Shown: piece after piece, positions 28,864 to 37,217 of the stretch | How positions within the stretch are numbered: the first letter of the stretch is position 1 | How the letters are laid out: each line of letters starts with the position of its first letter | Assembly: GCA_938743325.2 (NCBI GenBank) | Contig: OW568871.1 | Location: 124,001 to 188,000, forward strand | Source of the DNA: Pycnococcus provasolii | Taxonomy: Eukaryota > Chlorophyta > Pseudoscourfieldiophyceae > Pseudoscourfieldiales > Pycnococcaceae | Reading direction: 5' to 3' | DNA: 64,000 nucleotides | Notes under the pieces: model-generated | Told to the model about the DNA's origin: nothing | The model's input: the letters and a program-made list of their open reading frames with translations, nothing else | Databases searched by the model: none | Translations under genes and position numbers: made by a program

Positions 28864-30018
28864 TCAACTTGTTAATTCTTTCTTGAGACGCTCAACAACC
28901 ATCTCCAACCACTTGATCTTACCCGCCTTCTGGTCGCCTAGACCCATCACGTACAAGTGGTGTCCGTCAATCATGTGCGGCCCGTCGACATCGTCGCAAA
29001 CCTCCACCCACGCCTTCACCATGTCCTGCGTGACTTTTTTGTCGTTCTTCGCATAGAACGTAGTCAGCGCAACGGGCAGCTTGGGATCCTCCGCGTGACC
29101 GTACTCGTACTCGTCGAAGAGCGTGAAGTCAGCTCGCATGATGGGCCCGTACATACCGAACATGTCCTTCGAGAATACAACCTCGTTGACGTCCCACCCG
29201 CGCGCTTCATCCATGAACGCGGGATCCGCGAGACTTCTCTGCTGGACCCAAGGCCGGTCGTCCGCAGGCCACGTGGGGCTTGGAAATGCGGAAAGAAAGC
29301 ACCGAACGGGCATCGGAAGCCTCTTCTCCTTCATCGCCTGCAGCAGCTCATAGCTGACCCACGTGCCCACGGAGTGTGCGAGTATGTAGTACGGCTTGCC
29401 GTCGCCGAACAGCCTATGTCCGACGACGTTTAGCACGGCGGTCGCCGCGTCTCGTGCAGACTTGGCGAACGGTTCGCTACGCCGCTGAGCTCGTCCGGGC
29501 AGCTGCACGGCGAGCACTTCGATGTTCTGGCTGCGACAGAATGCGAGCAGGGTGTCGACCTTTCTCGCACCGACGCCTTCGTTGGTGTATAGGTTTTCTT
29601 CGTTTCCGGCGTTGGGAAAGCACAGGATGCGCGCTCGCGGGTTCGCCGACGCCGTTTTCGATCGCTCGAGTCCCGGAAACCACGCCGTGAAAGCTGCGTC
29701 GTCCGTCGACGTGAACACCGCGGAAGCTTCGGAAGCTGACATGGGTGTGTATCCCGGCTCTCCTCCATCCAGGTCCCCCGAGGGTCCCTCACAGGACGGG
29801 AATGAAGAGACGCGATCTTTCCACGCATCTAAGTCACTCTCATCGTACGTGTCAAAGTACTGCCGTATTTGCTCTTCTGACCACACTAAGTAGGCATGAG
29901 AGGGGATAGGTGGTATAACGGCACCCAAGTCTTCCGCATCTTCCTCTAACATCACTATTAAATTCATCAGACGCGTCTGCGCATCATTAAGGGTGAGCAC
30001 TGCTGCCGTGGACGACAT
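28864..30018 (-). CDS. Type II thioesterase (alpha/beta hydrolase)
   Basis: The protein has 384 residues from ATG 30018. It has an unassigned N-terminal extension of about 125 residues. A thioesterase domain follows with ILCFPNAGNEENLY (usual FPxAGG), the Ser216 nucleophile in AHSVGTW, a late Asp in YAKNDKKVT and His in DGHHLYV. Type II thioesterases free stalled or mis-primed acyl chains from the carrier domains of polyketide or peptide synthetases. Some algal relatives may act on fatty-acyl carriers. No synthetase gene lies in this window, so the partner is unknown. The nucleophile motif is AHSVG rather than GHSxG. No organelle-targeting leader is obvious. Confidence 0.82.
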   Translation of the reverse strand: MSSTAAVLTLNDAQTRLMNLIVMLEEDAEDLGAVIPPIPSHAYLVWSEEQIRQYFDTYDESDLDAWKDRVSSFPSCEGPSGDLDGGEPGYTPMSASEASAVFTSTDDAAFTAWFPGLERSKTASANPRARILCFPNAGNEENLYTNEGVGARKVDTLLAFCRSQNIEVLAVQLPGRAQRRSEPFAKSARDAATAVLNVVGHRLFGDGKPYYILAHSVGTWVSYELLQAMKEKRLPMPVRCFLSAFPSPTWPADDRPWVQQRSLADPAFMDEARGWDVNEVVFSKDMFGMYGPIMRADFTLFDEYEYGHAEDPKLPVALTTFYAKNDKKVTQDMVKAWVEVCDDVDGPHMIDGHHLYVMGLGDQKAGKIKWLEMVVERLKKELTS

Positions 30019-30162
30019 GTTATGAGACGATAATAACGACTCCAAATATTATATCAGAACGGGAGGGGGAATCGCGAGGATGAATGAATGGCCGGGTGGG
30101 AAAACAACGTTCTATGGTAGGCACAGTAACGCACGCTCGCACGAAACATACGATAGAACCCG

Positions 30163-30195
30163 AACCTTAACCCTAACCCTAACCCTAACCCTAAC
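30163..30195. promoter_or_regulatory. TTAGGG-type repeat block upstream of thioesterase
   Basis: About five head-to-tail CCCTAA units about 145 bp upstream of the ATG at 30018. They read TTAGGG relative to the gene. Confidence 0.55.
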
Positions 30196-31110
30196 GCAAG
30201 CTCCCCTTCCTACCTTAAAGGTAGCTAAATCCAGATACATACCTGATCTTGACGATCCTCCTCGGGCAGGCAGGCCGGACGTCCGTTGGGTGGTACTTCC
30301 TAACCTTAGTGGTAAAAAAGGAGACTTCAGATCCTCAAGATCGACGAGCGATCCCCACATGCACAGGATAGTCTGCATATAGGAGGTGGTCAGGATACTT
30401 TATCACTAGACTATCGTAGGCGTGCCTCCACGTTTCCCAGTTTCCCTTTTTAACCTTGCAGCCTTGAACGGAACGCGTCAAAGCAAGCAATAGCAAGCAA
30501 TCGCGCGAGAGCAAGCAATCTATCGTAATAAGATTTTTTATAAAAAAGTAAGGTTAAAAAAGTAAGGCAAGCCGCCTTACACCTACAGTATTGTATAAAG
30601 GTCGTAAATACCATCCGTGATAATTATCGTGGTCACAGTCATCCATCGGTTGGTAAGATATCGGTGGTAAGAATAAGGTAAGATACTACTTTTTTAATAG
30701 ACGAAGCAGGCATTTTCTTACGTGCTCGGTGCTAGGATGGTACTACGATAGTGGTCAGCTTCCGAAGTGGTCCATCACACACAGGTAAATTTTATCACAG
30801 ACTGACATTCATAGTTAAGATGGATTCCGAGGGAACGATTGTGGGACCCAATCATCAATCTTTTGGAACTCAATCAAATACCACCCTACTTCTCTATGGT
30901 AAGTTATGTGCAAGTTCCTCCTCATTCCATCAATGCCGCATAATAATGCGTTGGTCCCGTTTTGATTGAGGTTCAGCAGGAAGTACCAACTACCCGGTAT
31001 GGAGTGACACGTCAACACCCTGTACTGTTACCGCGTCGTGGCCGGGCCTCATGCATCCGGAACGCGTATATCACATATCTCCCTCCATCTCCATCCAGTA
31101 TCCAATATCC
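30196..31110. other. Intergenic region
   Basis: About 900 bp with no supported gene. It contains AAGCAAT and GCAAGCAATC tandem words at about 30480-30520 and AT-rich TAAGGTTAAAAAAGTAAGG repeats at about 30545-30580. Short ORFs are not convincing. Confidence 0.4.
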
Positions 31111-32301
31111 ATGGTGGACCCGTTCGTGCTCCTGCCCCCGACGGCGTTCGCGCTCGCCTTAGCCTTGTCCAACTCGTACAACACGGCGCGCCTCGTCTCG
31201 AAGGAGTGGCGCGACTTCGTTGACGTACACCGCGCTTCCGTCAAGTTTCAAGCAAACACACCCAACACACAGCTCGTCAAGGCTGTCGCCTCGAAATGCT
31301 GCAACTACGTCCAACACGTGAGCCTGCGCAACATGGCTCACCTCGACAACCTGGACGACGCCGTCATTTACATAGTCGAAACGTGCAAGCACCTCACAAC
31401 GCTAGACCTCGCACGCAACAGCGACCAGCTCGGACGACACGGCGGACGGAAGCACATTCTCCACGCACTCGCCACGCACAAAGCACTGCAAAACATCAAC
31501 CTCGAAGGGTGCTGGCGCGTACTCACGCCTCACCCTAGACTGAGTCCCACGGAAGTTCTGTCCCTGCAAATTGCCGCACTCTCCTCTGACAACTCCGCAG
31601 CTATGCACATCGACGGGATCGCCGCAGCGTACCAGTTCGCAGCTCCGCTGAACCGCGAAATGACCGGACCTCTACCTCGCTTTGCAACGATGCTCACAAC
31701 CATGTACGTCGACTTGCTGCGCACGAAAAGCTTCGCTCTGCGCGAGCTCGACGACGGCGTGCTGTCTCGCGTCAGCAACGCCGAGAGCGAGAGCGACTAC
31801 GTAGAGGAACATCGGCGACGCTACTTCCTCGTGGAAACGCAGGTTGGCGTTTCGCCGAGTCTGCCAACGCAGCAGCAGCAGCAGCAGCAGCACTTAAACG
31901 GCGTTGGGTTGACGCCGATGCGTGCCGCCGCACCGCCTCCCCCAGGTTCGCTTCATCCGAGTACTGTGCAGAGCGGTGCGGTTGTGCCTTGGCAGGGCAC
32001 GCGTTGGTTTCTGTGGGAAATGTCGCGCGTCGCCGTCGACCCCGCGACGGGCGAGATGCGGCCCAGCGACGGCGTTTCGTCGATGGACGTCTGGACGACG
32101 AGTAGCGTGCGAGGCCCGGTGGACTACTGGATCGTGCGTGGTTTGTTGTGTGAGTCTGGTCACGGCCCTCTCCCTCGTCCGACGTCCACAACTGGCACGC
32201 TTCCGTCGGAGAAGAGCAAGTCAGATGGCGTTGCGACGGAGAGCGCGGTGTTGACGCCGACGGACATCAGCGAGATGCTCCGTTGGCGCGGCGTGGTGTA
32301 A
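31111..32301 (+). CDS. F-box/LRR-like protein
   Basis: The protein has 396 residues from ATG 31111. The first 45 residues (VDPFVLLPPTAFALALALSN followed by ARLVSKEWRDFV) fit an F-box-like helix set. Residues about 60-150 have leucine-rich-repeat spacing (HVSLRNMAHLDNLDD, LTTLDLARNS, LQNINLEGCW). The C-terminal half has a polyGln run, a Pro-rich linker and a region rich in Trp with FLWEMSRV and DVWTTSSV, which resembles a small substrate-binding domain. F-box proteins select targets for SCF ubiquitin ligases. The match here is weak, so this role is tentative. Confidence 0.5.
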   Translation: MVDPFVLLPPTAFALALALSNSYNTARLVSKEWRDFVDVHRASVKFQANTPNTQLVKAVASKCCNYVQHVSLRNMAHLDNLDDAVIYIVETCKHLTTLDLARNSDQLGRHGGRKHILHALATHKALQNINLEGCWRVLTPHPRLSPTEVLSLQIAALSSDNSAAMHIDGIAAAYQFAAPLNREMTGPLPRFATMLTTMYVDLLRTKSFALRELDDGVLSRVSNAESESDYVEEHRRRYFLVETQVGVSPSLPTQQQQQQQHLNGVGLTPMRAAAPPPPGSLHPSTVQSGAVVPWQGTRWFLWEMSRVAVDPATGEMRPSDGVSSMDVWTTSSVRGPVDYWIVRGLLCESGHGPLPRPTSTTGTLPSEKSKSDGVATESAVLTPTDISEMLRWRGVV

Positions 32302-33157
32302 TTTTTATTCCATTTTTACATATTTATTTGCTGATAGTTGGTACCAGGCAGCCAGGGAGGGGCTTCGAACACCCCTTGGGCCTCGGACTCCAAGGTGTTT
32401 TTTTCGGCTGATGAGACGTTCAGACGTTCCGACGTTGCCCTTGCCAGGTCGGAACTGGCCAATTATTTTTAAAAAACAAATGAAGCTCTGGCCACCTGCT
32501 CAGCTCTGGACTTAACCTGAAGTTCCATCCCCTGTTGCCTGTTGCCAGTGAGCGCTTGTAGTACTACCACTACATAAAGTGATAAAGTTAAAGTTACATG
32601 CTCGGCAGTCGGCTGATCTAAGGTACAGTATTCTTTTCCCCGCAAGAAACACTAGGTCCTAAGGCAAGAACCACTCCTTTGGGCCTTTGGAATTTGGATG
32701 TCACAAGGTGTTGTCACAACTGGCAACACAGGTCGGCCTACCACGGTAAGGTAATACTACTATTTTTGCATGCAAGCCAGCCAAACTACTCGTAATACCA
32801 AAGGTAGGCCGATGATAATCCTGTCACCACACAACCACACAACCACACAACAGTCTGACAGTGGGCAAGTTTGTCCAACAAGCGTGCGACACAAATAGGG
32901 TGACAGGTGACAGGGGGGTATGTTGGAGCGCTTCACAACATCTTCAAGGGTGGGCATGGGTGGGAGGGAGGGAGGGAGGGGCCCATTCCCTTCCTGTGAA
33001 TGTGTCTCGAATCTGTCAGACTTATTACTGTCGAAACAGGGTTAAAGAAACTGTGTATGTTCAGTACGGCCATCACTCCCCAGGCCCAGGGGCCATCATC
33101 ACTCCCCTGGCCATCACTCCCCTGGCCATCACGTCCCTCGCCTTACCTTGCCCGGCC
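32302..33157. other. Intergenic region with leader repeat
   Basis: No gene is supported. Four CCATCACTCCCCTGG-type units lie at about 33068-33132, just before the P2X-like start. They resemble the CCATCACTCG pair before the gene at 386. An upstream extension of the downstream frame (from 32861) is low-quality sequence and probably leader. Confidence 0.45.
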
Positions 33158-35227
33158 ATGGCGTCCTCGTCCACTCCTCCTGATTCTTCGAAGGGTCGTT
33201 CATGGGACGACGTGTTTGCGTACAAAACCAACGTGCAGGTGGTGATCCGAGATCGTCGACTTGGACTGCTGCAACTCGCATTCAGCTGCGCAATCACGGC
33301 GTACATCGTCGGATACCAAATACTCACGCAGAAAAACTATCTCGCGTGCTACCCTGCATCCCTGTCCGTCACGCCGAAAGTGAGAGGAGGACTCGTCGCC
33401 GCGCCGGACTTCATGTGCGCACGGCACGGTATGCCGAGAGACCACTCATTCTCAAAGAATGTCAAGTTCAAGTTCAAGTTTGCGCAACTCCACGACGTCG
33501 CGGCGGGATATGGAATACTCATGTCGAACGCGGCGAGCGAACTGTGCCCGGCGACGAACCCGAACATCTTCAAGTATGAAGAGCCTGACCTGTGTGACTC
33601 ACCACAGTACCGACCATTTGACAAGTCGTGCAACGAGAAACGCAACAACCAAAGCAACCAGACGATACCCGTCGCGAAGCTAGGACCTGCCAAAAACGGA
33701 GACAAAAAAGGGAAGGGGTTCGAGACGCACGAGACGTGTGAGACGATCTTCGAAGCAGACCAAAAAGTCACGTGGCCAATCGGCACCACAAGCTTGGCCA
33801 TAGTTCTGTCACGGTGGTTCAAACTCAACACGAGCGACGCCGTGCACGAAATTGTGGGAAACGCCAACGACTTACACTTCGACTTGCACGGGATGGTCTA
33901 CTCTTCGCCGTACATTAAAAACCCGCGCGTCGCCACTATGGGTGGCGCGATTCGCGACCTTCCGTTTCGCCTCGTCGACAGAAATGGCGATATCGTCAAA
34001 AAGTGCTATCGCTACGGCCGTCAGAAGTATGACCTGCTGGACAGCTGCAAGTCCGACGTGTTAACGAAGGATCAGCCTTGCGAATTTCAGCCTGGCGACG
34101 CCGTCGTCCTTCCTTTGGAGGCTCTCGTCGCATCCGCGGGCTGGACGTTGTCGATGACACTGCGAGAAGCCATGGAGAAAGGAGTCACTGGAGCGAAGGA
34201 AATGGTCGAAAGCTGTGTACGAGACAATGCGTACCTGATCGGCGATACCTTCATTTCGGACAAGAGCTTCGAACGCGCTCGTGCCGATGGATGGATTGAC
34301 TCCCTGGTAGAGGGCGTCCTGTCCACCACGAAGTCAATGAAATCGCGGCCGAACCTCGCCTCCATCGACGATCTCACCGAAATGTTCCGTCAGAGATGCC
34401 TCGAGTCCTCGATCGTCGATGGCGCGGCGTCGATGCTCCTTCACGCAGAGATCGGCAACATGGGCAGTTCGCAGTTTCGTACCAAGTTCCTGCAGTACAT
34501 GACACCGAAGGTTCCGACAATCACGCTCAGCGCTCTGGTGGGTCCGCCTAACAGCCAATCTGGACTTCCGAATCACTTCACGACGATTAATCCGACGGAT
34601 CGTGATTATCCAAAATTCGTCGACGGCTTGGACGCAAGTGTCGAATTCGGCGCGCGTCGCGGCACGGTTGCGTATCTCGCTCACTCTGGAGATGTCTGTG
34701 AATTTAACTTCGCTGTACTCCTGACTACTCTCACATCTGCACTCGGACTTATTGCGGTGGCCGCAGCCGCCGTGGAATTTTGCATGCTGAACCTGTCGAA
34801 TTTACGTAAGCTGTACAAACTCGAAAAATTCCAATTTTCGGCAAATTACACCGCGCTCCTGCAAAAGGCTGAGGAAAATCAGACGCCGATGAGCTCGTTG
34901 GAGTTGGCTGCAGATCGCCTTGAGCGTCAAGGATCAACCGCAATTTCAAAGGAAGCAAGCATGGTCGTGAACCGCTCATCTCCTGTTAAGGGAGGTGGCG
35001 ACGCATGGGGTCTGAGGCGTCGGACTCCTAAGGTCATAGCTGAATCGCCCGTGAAACCGATCTCGCCCACACTTGACGACGCTGGGATGAAAATGATGGA
35101 TCAGCAACGATCACCGTCGCCAGTGGGGGGGAAACTTCCAGCTCTGCAGAGTTCTGCAGAAAAAGGTTACGTCACATATCAGATTCCGCACAATCCGAAA
35201 ATGCCGCACAACCGAGGAGCCGTCTAG
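33158..35227 (+). CDS. P2X-type ligand-gated channel
   Basis: The protein has 689 residues from ATG 33158, longer than animal P2X subunits (about 400). The N-terminus has the P2X signature: FAYKTNVQVVIRDRRLG, then TM1 (about 37-57), TQKNYL, and SLSVTPKVRGG. The last matches the SVTTKVKG strand that carries two ATP-contacting lysines, here Lys74 and Arg76. A large Cys-containing ectodomain follows, and TM2 lies at about residues 510-540 (CEFNFAVLLTTLTSALGL). A cytosolic tail of about 145 residues follows. P2X subunits form trimeric cation channels opened by ATP; in protists some sit in contractile vacuoles. The second Lys-to-Arg change and the long ectodomain leave ATP gating unproven. Confidence 0.75.
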   Translation: MASSSTPPDSSKGRSWDDVFAYKTNVQVVIRDRRLGLLQLAFSCAITAYIVGYQILTQKNYLACYPASLSVTPKVRGGLVAAPDFMCARHGMPRDHSFSKNVKFKFKFAQLHDVAAGYGILMSNAASELCPATNPNIFKYEEPDLCDSPQYRPFDKSCNEKRNNQSNQTIPVAKLGPAKNGDKKGKGFETHETCETIFEADQKVTWPIGTTSLAIVLSRWFKLNTSDAVHEIVGNANDLHFDLHGMVYSSPYIKNPRVATMGGAIRDLPFRLVDRNGDIVKKCYRYGRQKYDLLDSCKSDVLTKDQPCEFQPGDAVVLPLEALVASAGWTLSMTLREAMEKGVTGAKEMVESCVRDNAYLIGDTFISDKSFERARADGWIDSLVEGVLSTTKSMKSRPNLASIDDLTEMFRQRCLESSIVDGAASMLLHAEIGNMGSSQFRTKFLQYMTPKVPTITLSALVGPPNSQSGLPNHFTTINPTDRDYPKFVDGLDASVEFGARRGTVAYLAHSGDVCEFNFAVLLTTLTSALGLIAVAAAAVEFCMLNLSNLRKLYKLEKFQFSANYTALLQKAEENQTPMSSLELAADRLERQGSTAISKEASMVVNRSSPVKGGGDAWGLRRRTPKVIAESPVKPISPTLDDAGMKMMDQQRSPSPVGGKLPALQSSAEKGYVTYQIPHNPKMPHNRGAV

Positions 35228-35361
35228 TTGGCAGTATCCAAACCACCAAATACTTGACTACTTGTAACCCAGACTATTTATGACTAGACTAGACTAATGC
35301 GAATGGTGTGAATGGACGATCGTTTGACAAAGTAAAGTACATTCCATTACTGAATGAGCAA
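35228..35361. other. Short convergent intergenic region
   Basis: Only about 130 bp separate the P2X-like stop from the MOT1 stop. Most of it is the dispersed repeat at 35301-35364. Confidence 0.6.
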
Positions 35362-35364
35362 TCA
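35301..35364. repeat. Dispersed convergent-intergenic repeat, copy B
   Basis: Matches 17389-17466: GAATGGTG, TGAATGGACGA, TTTGACAAAGTAAA, TTCCATTACTGAATGAGC. It ends at the complement of the MOT1 stop codon. Confidence 0.85.
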
Positions 35365-36837
35365 CAGCAATAAAGTATGTGCAACGCCTCCAACCAAGAG
35401 GGCCACAGCACTCTTATATTTTAGCGCGCACGCGCATGTACACATGCATACGAAGGGCGCTTGACGATCGTCAGTGCACGAGAGCGCACTTTTAAGCGCG
35501 TGCTGCGCGAACGCCACTCCGCACACAAACAAACTCACGCCGAGAATGCCCTTGGGAAAGCAAAGCAGGATTTCCGTCAGGATGTCACCACCGTCACGTC
35601 GGAGCGTCGCATTTGCTGCCATTGCAAGCGCACCAAAGACGATTTTCCCCGCGCCTAGCAACATCGGCGCAACGCCCGTGCGAGCACCAAAACGGTGCTG
35701 GGCCATTAAACCACCGGCACCATGGCACACGGGCATTGAGCCTAATGTGAATCCGGCGAGATTTCCTAGTGTAATGCTGAATGCCACTATGTGCTCTTCG
35801 ACGCGTGCAGGAGCCGCGCTTGTTGCGTCATGCGCAGCAGTTGTCCCGTACAGCTCGTCGGCCAGCGCGCAAACCGCCAGAACGGAGTTGAGAACGGTAA
35901 GTGGCAGCTGCGGGATGGCACCATTCCACGCCCCAGCTTTCCACTCCTCGGCGGACGGAAATGCGAAGAAAGGGCCAGCATCGCCCACGTAGGATGACGA
36001 CGCACCATCGCCGAGCGCCCAACGCACGATTGCGACGATCAGTCCGATGGGGAAGATGACGAGTGCGGGAGGTATGCGCGGACGTTCCACGGTACCACCT
36101 TTGTCAAGCAGTGTCACAGCCGCGACTGTGAGAAGCGCGACGACGACACCGTCTCCACCAATCCATCTGACATCCGCTAGAGTTCGCGCACTACTTTTTT
36201 CAGCCTCCGTCGTCGTCCAGCACCCTTCGTATGCGAGAGCGAGTCCCTTGTTGGCGAGCGCGAGTCCAAGACCCGCTTGCACGCCGCGCACGATGGCTGC
36301 TGGACACGCCTTGGCAGCCCACTTCAGCAGCCCGGTGGCAGCTAGTATGCCCACGATAGTCGCAACGATCGCACCCGCAGCCGCTACCTCGGCTCGATTC
36401 AAGCCGTGCGCGATAGCCACCGCGGCAATGGCCTTCATCGGCTGTACGGCAAGCGGTCTTCCCATGACACGTCCGGAGACCACCGAGTGCACTCCGGTCA
36501 CGAAGAGCGTGACTGTTGGTTTGATGGCCGCCGTCATGGCCATTCCAATAAAGAGCGGGATGAACGTTCCTAGGTCACCGAGTGCACCCGCCGCTTCCGT
36601 GGGGCACCAGCAGCATCCGCTTTCTTTCCCCATCGCGCGGTCGTACCAGCATCTCTGCGCACCACTACGTTCCTGTTCCAGAGTGTCATCGTCGCGTCGT
36701 TCTATGCACGCCGACAACAACCTTGCATGAGGCGAATCTTCCGGGTCCTCCTCCGCGTCTACCACAACACAAGCAGGAGCAGGAGCGGGCACACCACCAC
36801 CACCCACATCAACACGCAAGTCAGAGACCGTAGTCAT
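35362..36837 (-). CDS. MOT1: MOT1-type molybdate transporter
   Basis: The protein has 491 residues from ATG 36837. It has about ten hydrophobic segments and both MOT1 signatures: AGALGDLGTFIPLFIGM near residue 82 and GSMPVCHGAGGLMAQHRFG in the C-terminal third. The family takes up molybdate with high affinity in algae and plants, supplying molybdenum cofactor for nitrate reductase. The N-terminus is acidic and Cys-containing. The last 40 residues are Cys/Lys-rich, then hydrophobic. Plasma membrane, vacuole and mitochondria are all reported locations for relatives; the sequence does not decide between them. A TTAGGG block lies about 200 bp upstream. Confidence 0.88.
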   Translation of the reverse strand: MTTVSDLRVDVGGGGVPAPAPACVVVDAEEDPEDSPHARLLSACIERRDDDTLEQERSGAQRCWYDRAMGKESGCCWCPTEAAGALGDLGTFIPLFIGMAMTAAIKPTVTLFVTGVHSVVSGRVMGRPLAVQPMKAIAAVAIAHGLNRAEVAAAGAIVATIVGILAATGLLKWAAKACPAAIVRGVQAGLGLALANKGLALAYEGCWTTTEAEKSSARTLADVRWIGGDGVVVALLTVAAVTLLDKGGTVERPRIPPALVIFPIGLIVAIVRWALGDGASSSYVGDAGPFFAFPSAEEWKAGAWNGAIPQLPLTVLNSVLAVCALADELYGTTAAHDATSAAPARVEEHIVAFSITLGNLAGFTLGSMPVCHGAGGLMAQHRFGARTGVAPMLLGAGKIVFGALAMAANATLRRDGGDILTEILLCFPKGILGVSLFVCGVAFAQHALKSALSCTDDRQAPFVCMCTCACALKYKSAVALLVGGVAHTLLL

Positions 36838-37038
36838 GACTGTATTGACTGACACACCTGACCAACCAAGACTGACACACCAGTCAGTGAGCGAAATGCA
36901 GAATGACAAGAGCCAAGCCGCCAAACACACATTCACACTTAGGAAGTCACGCGGAGAAAAAAAGAGAAGGGGAGGGGAGGGACGAGCGGGTCCGCCGGGG
37001 GGCCAAACTGCCAAAGGGGAGCGAGCGGCTAACAAAAG

Positions 37039-37074
37039 AGTTAGGGTTAGGGTTAGGGTTTGGGTTAGGGTTAG
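37039..37074. promoter_or_regulatory. TTAGGG repeat block upstream of MOT1
   Basis: About six TTAGGG-type units (one is TTTGGG), followed at once by AGAAGACCC. The block is about 200 bp upstream of ATG 36837 and reads CCCTAA relative to the gene. The continuation TTAGGGTTAGAAGA is shared with the block at 40790 (opposite strand). Confidence 0.55.
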
Positions 37075-37217
37075 AAGACCCTTCCCCTTAAGGACCTCTT
37101 AGGCGCAAGAATTGGTAGCTTAAGGTAAAGTTTAACACACACGTGCACTCCACCTCTTACTCTTTCACTCGCCTCTTTCATTTTACGAAAATTGACGGTC
37201 CTATAACAGGCGAGTTC

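Noticed and set aside
32861-33157. N-terminal extension of the P2X-like protein
   Set aside because: The frame is open but crosses a GGGAGG run and the CCATCACTCCCC leader repeats. The P2X N-terminus begins just after ATG 33158.
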